Part shown: piece by piece, positions 27,644 to 36,212 of the stretch
Numbering within the stretch: the stretch's first letter is position 1
Layout: each line of letters starts with the position of its first letter
Origin: Curtanaerobium respiraculi
GTDB lineage: Bacteria; Actinomycetota; Coriobacteriia; Coriobacteriales; Eggerthellaceae
Direction of reading: 5' to 3'
NCBI RefSeq assembly: GCF_024609215.1
Contig: NZ_JANIPD030000034.1
Location: 163,824-227,823, forward strand
Length of the DNA stretch: 64,000 nt
The notes under the pieces: model-generated
Seen by the model: only the letters and a program-made list of their open reading frames with translations
Database searches by the model: none
What the model was told of the DNA's origin: nothing
Program-made: the position numbers and the translations under genes

Positions 27644-27994
27644 CTATGCGATCTCGATATCCCGGATGATGAATTCGTTCCCGTTGAAGATCTTGAAACT
27701 CGAGCTTCCGCATTCGGGGCAGACGAGAGTCTCTTTCCGCTTGAGATCCATCGGATACACGAGGAGGCAATCCGTGCACTGAGCCCGCATGGGAACTTTA
27801 ACCAAATGGAGAGAGGCCCCTTCCGCAATCGTGCCGCGCGCAAGGTATTGGAAGCAGCTTTCCATCAGGGAGTCGACCACATCGTGCAGCTCACCGACCA
27901 CCAACGTGATGCCAAGCACGCGATCGGCTTGCTCCCTCGATGCGTATTCGATGACCTTGTCGACTACGCTATTCACTATAGACATCTCGTGCAC
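27644..27994 (-). CDS. hypA: Hydrogenase nickel incorporation protein HypA
   Basis: Nickel chaperone that delivers Ni to NiFe enzymes together with HypB. With the GTG start at 27994 the protein reads MHEMSIVNSVVDKV, giving the invariant Met1-His2 nickel site; GGAGG is six bases upstream. The zinc knuckle is C-x2-C (CTDC) and C-x2-C (CPECGSS) near residues 72-93. The length of 116 residues is normal. It ends a leftward run that includes an Fe-S protein and hypB. No NiFe hydrogenase or urease subunit lies in the window, so the target enzyme is elsewhere. Confidence 0.93.
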   Translation of the reverse strand: MHEMSIVNSVVDKVIEYASREQADRVLGITLVVGELHDVVDSLMESCFQYLARGTIAEGASLHLVKVPMRAQCTDCLLVYPMDLKRKETLVCPECGSSSFKIFNGNEFIIRDIEIA

Positions 27995-28082
27995 GGCGCG
28001 CCTCCATACAGGCATTCAAAGAAGCGGGCGCTCACAGCAGATTGAGATGCGCCCGCTGTGGAATTCGGAACGACTGGGATGG

Positions 28083-29231
28083 TTAATCTGCAAGGGCGCC
28101 TTTGGCGCGGCGGTTGTCCTCCATAATGCGGTAGGTCTCCCAAACGCTTTGCGGATATTCGGCGAGCTGGTCTTCGGGCTTTCGAACCAGGATGCGCGCG
28201 CCTTGGGGGCAATTGATAACGCAGAGACCGCATCCTATGCATGGCCCATTCAAGGCAGGGTAGCCGCTCTCATCGAACTCGAGCACCTTCATGGTGCACT
28301 TCTCGATGCAAGTTCCGCACTGGACGCACTTCGATGAGTCGAAGGCTATTTCGTAATTCGTGACGGCGTCGGCGGCATCGCCCGGCCAGTTCTTCAGCGC
28401 GGGAAGAATCCCGCAATGGCAGACGTTGCACTGGCAGATGATCTCATTGTCCTTCGCATAGGTGGTCTGGATCGCAAGGTCGTTGGCTATCCCCCGACGC
28501 AGGACCCCCTCCGCCTGTTCCAGGGTGATTTCCTCCCCCAAATTCATATCGTCCAGATAGAAGTCCGCCATTTTATCGGTCTGGAGGCAAACGCCTTTGG
28601 GGTGATCGCAATTATGCTGACCCAAGTTATCGCGCACCGCGTCCAGGCAAGCGCACGGCGAGAGGCAGAACCTCCGATGGGACTTCAATTTCTCGAAAAT
28701 ATCGTCCTCGGGCAACAGCGCCTCATCTTTTACCAGCTCTTTTCCGGCGGGAACGCACCGATAGAACGGGACGCCCGCGTCGTAGCATATCTGAAGCGTC
28801 CCGGTTCCCAGCGTGCCGAACAGAGGGCCGAGCCATGACGGATCCATCGCTTCGCCAGCGTGGAATTCGAAAATGCCATGCGCAGCCGGCGCGTTGTGAT
28901 ACCAGATTTTCCCATCATCGCGCAATTCTCGGTAGATATTCCCCCGCTTGGCGAGATCGGTCAACAGCTCGACCGCCTCCGCGAGATCCATATCTTCTTT
29001 GTCGGCAAACCATTCGGGAGTGAAGAAGTCATCCTTCGGCATGTCCATGATATAGAGGGCCTCTTGGGGAGTATAGAAATGCTTCAGCATAGCCAGGTCC
29101 GCCCCGGCGGCTTTCATGGTTTCATCGGTCGTCAGATAGCCGAAGCTCAAGCTGTTCACATAGGCGCTGAAATTCCTATACACCTCCTCGATTTCCTCGG
29201 CAGTCAATTCTCTCATCAGTTTTGCGCTCAT
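28083..29231 (-). CDS. 4Fe-4S dicluster ferredoxin-type protein between hypB and hypA
   Basis: A 382-residue cytoplasmic protein with a C-terminal bacterial ferredoxin domain: CVQCGTCIEKC and CIGCGLCVINCP bind two 4Fe-4S clusters. Two extra Cys clusters lie earlier (CLSPCACLDAV with CDHPKGVCLQ, and IICQCNVCHCG). The N-terminal 150 residues resemble proteins with a winged-helix-like start (LTAEEIEEVYRNF, YLTTDETMKAAGADLAMLKHFYTPQEAL). The ATG at 29231 has a strong GGAGGA site. Its place between hypB and hypA suggests a link to a nickel enzyme or its electron supply. I do not recognise a characterised homologue. Confidence 0.7.
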   Translation of the reverse strand: MSAKLMRELTAEEIEEVYRNFSAYVNSLSFGYLTTDETMKAAGADLAMLKHFYTPQEALYIMDMPKDDFFTPEWFADKEDMDLAEAVELLTDLAKRGNIYRELRDDGKIWYHNAPAAHGIFEFHAGEAMDPSWLGPLFGTLGTGTLQICYDAGVPFYRCVPAGKELVKDEALLPEDDIFEKLKSHRRFCLSPCACLDAVRDNLGQHNCDHPKGVCLQTDKMADFYLDDMNLGEEITLEQAEGVLRRGIANDLAIQTTYAKDNEIICQCNVCHCGILPALKNWPGDAADAVTNYEIAFDSSKCVQCGTCIEKCTMKVLEFDESGYPALNGPCIGCGLCVINCPQGARILVRKPEDQLAEYPQSVWETYRIMEDNRRAKGALAD

Positions 29232-29314
29232 ACGTCCTCCTTCCTTGCGCGCACCGCTCTCCCTGGTGCACGCGTCCTCAACCAATAACTACCTCGGAAT
29301 GGAAATCCATGCGA

Positions 29315-29995
29315 TTACGAGCGAGAAGCAACTGTCTCCTTCCGCGTTTCTTCAAGCCAATCAACAAGGCGGCTGATCCCCTCCCCCGTGCGCGCAGAAG
29401 TTTCGAAAAGCCTCAACTCGGGGTTGAGAATGCGCGCCTGCTTCTTCAATGCTGCCATATCGAAATCGGGGTTCATCGGAAGATAGTCTGTTTTCGTGAT
29501 AACCAGCGCATCGACGATGGCGAACATGGGCGGGTATTTGTACACCTTGTCGTATCCTTCAGGCACCGAAAGCAGCATCAAGCGAGCATGCGCCCCGGTG
29601 TCGAAATCCGCAGGGCAAACGAGGTTGCCGATGTTCTCGAGAAAAAGGTAATCGAAATGCTCGTTGCCGAAGGCACCGAAAGCCTTCTTCACCATGTTCA
29701 TCTCCACATGGCAGATGCCCTTCGTGTTCAATTCGACCGACGCGATACCGGCATGTTTAATCTTCTCGGCATCGACTGTCGACTCAAGATCCGCTTCGAT
29801 GATTCCGAGCCGAGCGCGACCTTTCAAATGCTTGATGATCTCTAAGAGCAGCGTGGTCTTACCGCCGCCTGGGCTTGCCATCACATCGACGAAGAATGTT
29901 CCGCTATCGGCCAACGCGTGCCGGAATGCCATGGCAGCGTTCGAATTATCCGACAGGATATCTTGCTTAACTTCAATAATGCGAGACGTATCCAT
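29315..29995 (-). CDS. hypB: Hydrogenase nickel incorporation GTPase HypB
   Basis: GTPase that works with HypA to load nickel. The P-loop MASPGGGKTTLL (about residues 41-52), the metal-binding region ICHVEMNMV where family members have Cys-His, the ENIGNLVCPADFD block with a conserved Cys, and the NKxD-like ITKTDYLP are present. It lacks the His-rich N-terminal tail of some HypB proteins. The ATG at 29995 has GGAG six bases upstream; two ATGs and a TTG slightly upstream are alternatives. It is the first gene of the hypB, Fe-S protein, hypA run. Confidence 0.93.
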   Translation of the reverse strand: MDTSRIIEVKQDILSDNSNAAMAFRHALADSGTFFVDVMASPGGGKTTLLLEIIKHLKGRARLGIIEADLESTVDAEKIKHAGIASVELNTKGICHVEMNMVKKAFGAFGNEHFDYLFLENIGNLVCPADFDTGAHARLMLLSVPEGYDKVYKYPPMFAIVDALVITKTDYLPMNPDFDMAALKKQARILNPELRLFETSARTGEGISRLVDWLEETRKETVASRS

Positions 29996-30093
29996 ACCCA
30001 TCTCCATCGCCAAGCGTTCTGCTATCTCCCAAGACGATGATGGGATACCTTAGAAAAAACGTCCAGAGACGAAGCGCCTAATACGTCTATCTA

Positions 30094-30119
30094 TGAGACT
30101 CGGCAAGGGATTAGTCTCA
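30094..30119. promoter_or_regulatory. Second TetR operator, upstream of the START-domain gene
   Basis: ATGAGACT and AGTCTCAT arms at 30093-30120 keep the half-sites and exact spacing of the TetR autoregulatory site: TGAGAC-N14-GTCTCA. It lies about 170 bases before the START-domain gene and about 100 bases upstream of hypB, so it could control either direction. Confidence 0.6.
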
Positions 30120-30120
30120 T

Positions 30121-30140
30121 GGATGCCCGCTGCGGCATCC
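30121..30140. other. Hairpin beside the TetR-type operator
   Basis: GGATGCC and GGCATCC arms close a six-base loop directly next to the second TGAGAC palindrome. It may be a weak transcription block or part of the leader. There is no T run. Confidence 0.35.
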
Positions 30141-30290
30141 TTCGAACCGAATCGCTCCCGGAGATGGCACCCGATACAGAACGTTGCAAACGTCTCAATC
30201 TGATATCTTTCCAGAGCATCGTTTCTCGACAATCGATTTCCCCGCCCGTACGGTTGGACCATTGAAACCATACCGTCGGAGGAGGTCGTT

Positions 30291-31283
30291 GTGGAATACG
30301 ATGTCAAGCGCGATGGATATCGCCTGAACTGGGGAGGAAAAATCGGGTACGCGGCGCTCGGCTTCATCTTCGGGCCCATCGGTGTGCTGTTGGATTGGGC
30401 GATCGGCCACCGCAAGAAGATGATGGAATGCAGCGCGGAAGCCATCTACCTGGGCTTCATCGGCTGGGCTCTCAGGGAAGTCTGCCAATTCGTCCTGGTC
30501 GCCAATGGGCTGACCTTGTTCGGCATACCCGCAGGCGACATGATCATCGGGACCGAAATCACCGGCTGGTCGATTTTCTGGCTGGTCGTATCCATCCTCT
30601 TCATCATATTGGGCAGCATGTGGGTGTACGGCATGCGCTTCAAGATGACCCCGGAGGAGAAAGCCACCGTCCTGCCGGGCGACGATTGGATCAAACCGGG
30701 CGAAAAGCACCTGCGCTACGATAGCGGCGTCACCATCGATGCGCCCGCTGCGAAAGTGTGGCAGTACGTGAAGCAATCGGGGCAGACCCAGGCAGGCTGG
30801 TACAGCTTCGACTGGCTCGAGCGGCTGTTCACCTTCGATATCCACAATCACTACGACATCCACCCCGAGTGGCAAAACCTGAAACCCGGCGACTACCAGT
30901 GGTTCCATCAGGCGCCCTGGTCGATCGGCGAATGGGTCACTTACGTCAGCGACGAAGAGCCTTACGGATGGGCGAGCCATTCTGATACCGCAACCGACCC
31001 TAGCTATAAGAATCGCGGTCCCAACGGCGAAGCAGCCTTGAAACTTTGGTTCAAACGGTTCTGCTGGACATGGAACTGGCAGGTGAAGAGCGTGCCGGGC
31101 GAGCCGGATCGCTGCCGTCTGATCTGGCGCTGCGACTGCACGTTCGACCGTTACCACCGTCTGAACAAGTATTTCGTCGTGTTCATCCTAGGCACCGCCA
31201 GCATCGTGATGGGCCGCGGCTATATGAACTGCCTGAAGAATCTTGCCGAGGGACGCATGACCTACCCCGACAGCAAGAAATAG
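30291..31283 (+). CDS. Membrane protein with SRPBCC/START-like lipid-binding domain
   Basis: A 330-residue protein. Residues 15-115 hold about three hydrophobic segments (IGYAALGFIFGPIGVLLDWAI, IYLGFIGWALREVCQFVLVA, IFWLVVSILFIILGSMWV). From about residue 135 a helix-grip domain begins (DSGVTIDAPAAKVWQYVKQSGQTQAGWYSFDWLERLF), typical of SRPBCC polyketide-cyclase/START-like proteins that bind hydrophobic ligands. A last hydrophobic stretch (YFVVFILGTASIVMGRGYM) is near the end. The GTG at 30291 has GGAGGAGG upstream. It precedes an FAD oxidoreductase in the same direction and probably shares its TetR control. Ligand unknown. Confidence 0.75.
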   Translation: MEYDVKRDGYRLNWGGKIGYAALGFIFGPIGVLLDWAIGHRKKMMECSAEAIYLGFIGWALREVCQFVLVANGLTLFGIPAGDMIIGTEITGWSIFWLVVSILFIILGSMWVYGMRFKMTPEEKATVLPGDDWIKPGEKHLRYDSGVTIDAPAAKVWQYVKQSGQTQAGWYSFDWLERLFTFDIHNHYDIHPEWQNLKPGDYQWFHQAPWSIGEWVTYVSDEEPYGWASHSDTATDPSYKNRGPNGEAALKLWFKRFCWTWNWQVKSVPGEPDRCRLIWRCDCTFDRYHRLNKYFVVFILGTASIVMGRGYMNCLKNLAEGRMTYPDSKK

Positions 31284-31442
31284 AGGTCAGGGAACTTTGC
31301 AGGGGGGACCCTAGGCACTTTCCGAATAAGGTGCTGCACCGATTCTCCAGCGGACTCGAAGAAACCGCGCAGAAGCGAAACACGCGATCCTCCAACTCAA
31401 GCTTTCAAGAGAGCGCGCAAGCGCTAAACGAAGGGAGAAACC

Positions 31443-32897
31443 ATGACAACATTCGATCACGAGACCATCATCGTAGGCGCCGGTGCCGCTGGCATGAACT
31501 GCGCGCTTGACCTGCAGAAGGCCAACCACGACTACCTGCTGATCGCCGATTACATGGGCGGGCGCATCCTCAACGACACCGGCAGGCACATGAACTACGG
31601 CGCGGTGTTCTACTTCGGCAGCTACCGGACCATGCTGTCGAAGGAGCGCGGCATACTGAAGCCGACGACCGACGTCGTCCCCAGCCTGACCGCCGCAGCA
31701 TGCAACCCCGATGACAGCCGTCAGTGGGGCGCGCTGTCCGCAAAAACCGCAAGCGACCTGCCCAGCCTGTGGCGCTTCGAGAGCTTCATGGTGAACGAGT
31801 TCCTGCCGCACTACGAGCAATTCAAGAAGGACTGCGAGATCATGGAGGTGCGCGAGGCCCTGGCGAAGGACCCCTTCATCGACCAGCTGTTCCACGAGAC
31901 CGCCGCCCAGATGATCGACCGCCTGAACATCAAGCCCATCGCCGACGACCTGGTGAGCATGTTCGCCCACGCCTGCACCGGCACGCCCCCGGCGGAGCTG
32001 ATGGCGCTCGATTACCTGAACACCGTCCAACCGCTTTCCATGCGGCTGCCGAGCATGCAGCTCGTCATGAGCCTGACCCGCTTCGACTTCGATACGGACG
32101 AGATGACGGGCCGGCTCGGCCGGGGAAGCGGCGAGGTGCTGCTCGGCAACCTGGTCACCACTGTCGAAAAGATCCAAGGCGGGTGGAAGGTGACCACCGA
32201 CGAGGAAGCGGCCTTCACCGCCGAGAACCTCGTCATGGCGACGCCCGCCGATGTGACGGAGCGATTGCTCGAACCGGTGGAGGAGGTGCCGGCATTCAAG
32301 GCCCGCAAGGCATGCACGCTCTACGCCTACCTGCTCAAGGGGAAGATCCGCGAGCATTATGCGCATCATGCCGTCCACATCTTCAGCGAGAAGACGCCCA
32401 TCATCTTCATCTCCACCATGCCCGGCGAGGACATGTACGAGATCTTCACCGAGGTCGATTTCGAGGAAGGGAACCGCATGGAGAAGTACTTCGAGCGTTA
32501 CGAGATCCAGGGGAGGAAGGCGTGGCCGCGCGCGATGTTCACCGGCCCGACCGAAGCACTGCCCCAGAACCTCGCGCCCGGCCTGATCATGGCGGGCGAC
32601 CACAACGGCCTGGGCATGGAGCCCGCCGCCATCAGCGGCATCTACGCCGCGAACAAGGTGCTGGGCAAGACCGTGGACGAGAAGCCCGACGCTTACGCGG
32701 CGGCGCCCTCCATCCCGTACGCCTCCCCCGCTGGCCCGAAGGGCGCCGAAGAGACATTGCAGGCATATGGCGCGGTCCTCGCCGACTGCGGGCAGCAGGT
32801 TGTGTCCGCCGCGAAGAACAACAAGGTTGCCACAGCGGCAGCCGCCGCCGGGGCAGCGGCGGTCGTGGCCGCAGCTGCATTGTCGAAACGCAAGTAG
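31443..32897 (+). CDS. FAD-dependent oxidoreductase (flavin amine oxidase-like), C-terminal anchor
   Basis: A 484-residue flavoprotein. The dinucleotide fold is TIIVGAGAAGMNCALDLQKA (residues 8-27), followed by GGRILNDTG. The C-terminal FAD contact is LIMAGDHNGLGMEPAAISGIYAANKV, as in amine oxidases and phytoene desaturases. After a linker the protein ends in an Ala-rich hydrophobic stretch (AAAAAGAAAVVAAAALSKRK) with a basic tip, which looks like a membrane tail anchor. A strong hairpin follows. With the START-like protein upstream it may act on a membrane-bound or lipid-like substrate. Confidence 0.82.
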   Translation: MTTFDHETIIVGAGAAGMNCALDLQKANHDYLLIADYMGGRILNDTGRHMNYGAVFYFGSYRTMLSKERGILKPTTDVVPSLTAAACNPDDSRQWGALSAKTASDLPSLWRFESFMVNEFLPHYEQFKKDCEIMEVREALAKDPFIDQLFHETAAQMIDRLNIKPIADDLVSMFAHACTGTPPAELMALDYLNTVQPLSMRLPSMQLVMSLTRFDFDTDEMTGRLGRGSGEVLLGNLVTTVEKIQGGWKVTTDEEAAFTAENLVMATPADVTERLLEPVEEVPAFKARKACTLYAYLLKGKIREHYAHHAVHIFSEKTPIIFISTMPGEDMYEIFTEVDFEEGNRMEKYFERYEIQGRKAWPRAMFTGPTEALPQNLAPGLIMAGDHNGLGMEPAAISGIYAANKVLGKTVDEKPDAYAAAPSIPYASPAGPKGAEETLQAYGAVLADCGQQVVSAAKNNKVATAAAAAGAAAVVAAAALSKRK

Positions 32898-32906
32898 CAT
32901 AGCATA

Positions 32907-32938
32907 TGCGGGGCTGATAAGCTGATCAGCCCCGCATG
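32907..32938 (+). terminator. Hairpin terminator of the FAD oxidoreductase gene
   Basis: ATGCGGGGCTGAT and ATCAGCCCCGCAT form a nearly perfect stem with a small loop, ten bases after the stop codon. The T run is absent. Confidence 0.65.
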
Positions 32939-33045
32939 CCAGTCGTTAATCGAATCCGCAATTCGCTTCGAAGCCCATCTCCGGGGATTTCATTTCCGAG
33001 GATGGGCCCGCGGCGTTGAACGATGTTCTGGAGGGGAGGATTACC

Positions 33046-33129
33046 ATGGCAACGACGGAATTCTCAGCCGTCGGCGTGCTCGCCGGCGAGGCTGCCGCCG
33101 CGGTGGCCACCGCACGCAAGAACCGATAA
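33046..33129 (+). CDS. Small hypothetical protein, 27 residues
   Basis: A short frame with an unusually strong ribosome binding site (GGAGGGGAGGA five bases before ATG). The peptide begins MATTEFSAVGVLAGEAA and ends in an Ala-rich helix with a basic Ala-Arg-Lys-Asn-Arg tail, like the C-terminal anchor of the flavoprotein just upstream. It is enclosed between the oxidoreductase hairpin and its own terminator, which supports a real, separately expressed unit. No known family is recognised; a small membrane-associated protein or partner of the flavoprotein is possible. Confidence 0.5.
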   Translation: MATTEFSAVGVLAGEAAAAVATARKNR

Positions 33130-33157
33130 GCGCCCCAAGCGGGGCGGCACGGAAGAG

Positions 33158-33206
33158 CCCTCCGGACCGCTGAACCTGACGCAGGCGGTCCGGAGGGTTG
33201 CCTTTC
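33158..33206 (+). terminator. Terminator after the 27-residue gene
   Basis: CCCTCCGGACCGC and GCGGTCCGGAGGG give a 13-bp perfect stem with a 14-base loop, followed by TTGCCTTT. A smaller GCCCC / GGGGC hairpin precedes it. Confidence 0.75.
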
Positions 33207-33308
33207 CCCGAATATGTGGCGGGGAAGAACGCATTGCATGGAATTGGAGCGCGCACGACTGCTTTGGATTACACTCCCGCACGTTGGTTTCGTTAGCAGG
33301 GAGGACCA

Positions 33309-34829
33309 ATGGCCTCGGAGTTCATATCGCTTGCCGTCATCGCGGCGGTCGCCGCCGCATCGCCCGTGATCGCGCGCGTCATCCCACGCCAAATCGTTCC
33401 GGAAACGGTCCTGCTCATCGCCGCGGGCACCGTTCTGGGACCGAACATGCTCGGCGCGATCGAATCGGGCGGCGACGCCATCAAGCTGCTCTCGGAGCTG
33501 GGCTGCGCGTTCCTGTTCCTGCTCGCCGGCTACGAGATAGACCCCAAGGCGCTCATGGGTGCCGACGGCAAGCACGGGCTCGCCACATGGGTCGCCACGT
33601 TCGGCATCGCCGTCGTGTACACCCTGCTGCTCCCCTCGATCGCAACCGGCTCCCATGGGCTCGTCGCCGCATCGCTGCTGCTCACCACCACCGCCTTGGG
33701 AGCGCTCATGCCCATACTGAAGGACCGCGGGCTTTCGGGCACGCGCGTGGGCGACCTGGTCATATCCTACGGCACGTGGGGCGAGCTCGGCCCGGTTCTT
33801 GCCATGGCCGTATTGCTTTCCACGCGTGCCACCTGGCAAACCGCCGTCATACTGCTCATTCTGTTCGCCCTCTGCGTGGCGATCGCCACCGTGGCGACGA
33901 AATCGCACAAGCGAAGCACCGCGTTGTACCGGTTCCTGGAATCCAAATCGAACGGAACCTCGCAGACCATGCTGCGCCTGGCGGTGGTCATGCTCATCTC
34001 ACTGGTGGCGTTCTCCGCCATCTTCGACCTCGATATCGTGCTCGGCGCTTTCGCAGCCGGATTCGTGATGCGCGCCATCGCGCCGGATGGGACGCCCGAA
34101 CTGGAGGCGAAACTCGATGGAATGGCCTACGGCTTCTTCGTCCCGCTGTTCTTCGTCGTATCGGGAAGCAAGATCGACCTGTCCGCCGTCGCGGGCGCCC
34201 CCCTCATGCTCGCGCTCTTCATACTGGGCCTTGTGCTGGTCCGCACCGTGCCCATCGTCGTCTCTCTTTCCCTGCGCAAGGCGACGCGGAACGAGGTCAC
34301 CATGCACAACCGCCTCGCGACGGCATTCTACTGCACCACGGCGCTGCCTCTCATCGTCGCCATCACCTCGGTGGCGGTCGATGGCGGGATGATGGAACCG
34401 TCCACGGCATCGGTGCTGGTGGCAGCGGGTGCGCTCACGGTCTTCCTCATGCCGTTCCTGGGAGCGATCGCCTATCGCGTAGCCGATGCGGAGCCGATTG
34501 CCGCCGTGCGCGAGATCGTGCAGGACCACCAGGACGCGCGCACGGTGTTTCGCGAGCATGCGGAACGGGAGCGCGAGCGCGCGCATGCCCATCGCGCCGC
34601 TGCGAAACGCCGAGTCTACGGCAGCATCAACGCCATCCCCGACCCCGAGGAGCGTAAGGCCGCGTTCGATTTGGCGGACAAGCATGCCGGGGAAATGCGC
34701 GACCTGGCTCGCAGGCAGCGGGACGAGATCATCGATCTGTACTCATCGTTCCACCAGGACAACCCGCCCGGCGACGAAGAGCGCCGACGTCTCCTGGACC
34801 TCGCGTTCAAGCCGCATTCCGGACGATAG
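33309..34829 (+). CDS. Cation:proton antiporter, CPA2/Kef type
   Basis: A 506-residue membrane antiporter. Residues 1-385 form about 13 hydrophobic segments; the family segment GCAFLFLLAGYEIDPKAL, the gate-region VGDLVISYGTWGELGPVLAMAVLL, and FDLDIVLGAFAAGFVMRA with paired Asp residues are present. The last 110 residues are hydrophilic and highly charged (REHAERERERAHAHRAAAKRR), probably a cytoplasmic coiled coil rather than a TrkA-N domain. It is a single gene; the ion (Na+ or K+) cannot be told. Confidence 0.88.
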   Translation: MASEFISLAVIAAVAAASPVIARVIPRQIVPETVLLIAAGTVLGPNMLGAIESGGDAIKLLSELGCAFLFLLAGYEIDPKALMGADGKHGLATWVATFGIAVVYTLLLPSIATGSHGLVAASLLLTTTALGALMPILKDRGLSGTRVGDLVISYGTWGELGPVLAMAVLLSTRATWQTAVILLILFALCVAIATVATKSHKRSTALYRFLESKSNGTSQTMLRLAVVMLISLVAFSAIFDLDIVLGAFAAGFVMRAIAPDGTPELEAKLDGMAYGFFVPLFFVVSGSKIDLSAVAGAPLMLALFILGLVLVRTVPIVVSLSLRKATRNEVTMHNRLATAFYCTTALPLIVAITSVAVDGGMMEPSTASVLVAAGALTVFLMPFLGAIAYRVADAEPIAAVREIVQDHQDARTVFREHAERERERAHAHRAAAKRRVYGSINAIPDPEERKAAFDLADKHAGEMRDLARRQRDEIIDLYSSFHQDNPPGDEERRRLLDLAFKPHSGR

Positions 34830-34840
34830 CGGAAAGCCCC

Positions 34841-35977
34841 CTACTCCACCGCTTCCGCAAGCTCGGCAAGCGCCGCCGGGATGTCGATCTGCTGGGGGCA
34901 GACCTCCACGCACGACCCGCACGCGATGCACGCGCTGGGACGTTGCTCCTCCGGCATCGCATGCACCCGCATCGGCGCGATGAACCCGCCTTCGCGCGAG
35001 GCGTTCTCATTGTACAGGCGCAGCAGTTCGGGAATGTCCAAACTCTGAGGGCAATGCGGCGTGCAGTAATGGCATGCCGTGCAGGGAACGCCCGTGCCGT
35101 TCGCCATCTCCTCCCCCAGCCCGAGCAGCACCTCGACCTGTTCGTCGGAAAGCAGCCGATCGTCGTCGAAGATCTGGATGTTGTCCTTCAGCTGGTCCAT
35201 GTTCGACATTCCCGAGAGCACCGTCACCAGGCCCGGCGTGCCCATCACGTAGCGGAACGCCCAGTCGACCGCGCTCTTTCCCGGGCGAAGCCGCTCGAGC
35301 GCCCCCATCTGCTCATCGCTCAAACGCACCAGGTTCCCTCCGCGCAGCGGCTCCATGATCGTGATGCCCACGCCATGCTGCTGCAGATAGTCGATCTTCG
35401 CCCGTGAATCCTGGAATTCGTAGTCCAAATAGTTGTGTTGGATCTGGCAGAATTCCATGCACACGCCGTAGCGCTCCATGTACTCCCGAAACGTGGGGAA
35501 CGCGCCGTGGACGGAGAATCCCAGATGGCGGATGCGCCCCGCTTCCTTCTGGCCGAGGAAGTACTCGATCGTGTTGTACCGGCCCGCATCGTCGAGATAC
35601 TGGGCTATATTCCCCTCGTTGATGTTGTGCATCAGGTAGAAGTCGAAATGGTCCGTCTGGCATTTCTCCAGCTGTCGCTCGAAGATCTCCTTCTCCTTGC
35701 CGAAGTTGGACACATCGTACCCCGGGAACTTCGAGGCGAGATGGTAGCTGTCGCGGGGATGGCGGGAAAGCGCGCGGCCTGCAACCAGCTCGCTTTCGCT
35801 GTTGTGGTAGCCCCAAGCGGTGTCAAAGTAATTCACGCCCTGTTCGAGCGCGTAATCGACCATGGCTTGGACGGCGGGCCCATCCACTTTGGAATCATCG
35901 CCGTCGATCACGGGCAGGCGCATCATCCCCAGCCCGAGCGCCGAAATGGATTCTCCTGCGAAGTTCGTGTACAGCAT
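34841..35977 (-). CDS. Aldo/keto reductase with C-terminal 4Fe-4S ferredoxin domain
   Basis: A 378-residue oxidoreductase. The AKR barrel has LGLGMMRLPVID, FDTAWGYHNSE (Asp and Tyr of the tetrad), ASKFPGYD (Lys) and FYLMHNINE (His). After about residue 280 come two cluster motifs, CTACHYCTPHCPQ and CIACGSCVEVCPQQ, as in the AKR subfamily of anaerobes that couples to Fe-S electron transfer. The ATG at 35977 has GGGGGA upstream. It is convergent with the antiporter gene with a 12-base gap. Substrate unknown. Confidence 0.92.
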   Translation of the reverse strand: MLYTNFAGESISALGLGMMRLPVIDGDDSKVDGPAVQAMVDYALEQGVNYFDTAWGYHNSESELVAGRALSRHPRDSYHLASKFPGYDVSNFGKEKEIFERQLEKCQTDHFDFYLMHNINEGNIAQYLDDAGRYNTIEYFLGQKEAGRIRHLGFSVHGAFPTFREYMERYGVCMEFCQIQHNYLDYEFQDSRAKIDYLQQHGVGITIMEPLRGGNLVRLSDEQMGALERLRPGKSAVDWAFRYVMGTPGLVTVLSGMSNMDQLKDNIQIFDDDRLLSDEQVEVLLGLGEEMANGTGVPCTACHYCTPHCPQSLDIPELLRLYNENASREGGFIAPMRVHAMPEEQRPSACIACGSCVEVCPQQIDIPAALAELAEAVE

Positions 35978-36212
35978 ATGCTTCCCCCGTCCTGCAACCT
36001 GTCTATGGGATATTCTCGCGCGTTCAGCTTCCCGTGAGAGTGGAAACCGGCAACTGGGAGCGGAATCCATAATCCTTCACGGTATCCTTTGGTAACTGAA
36101 AAGCATGGACATGTCGCGGCAAACGCCTACACTGTCACCGAACCATGAACCGCCCGCACGCCACCCGGTTTGGCAGCCGGCAGCTCTGAGGCAGCAGAGA
36201 AATGAGAACGAC

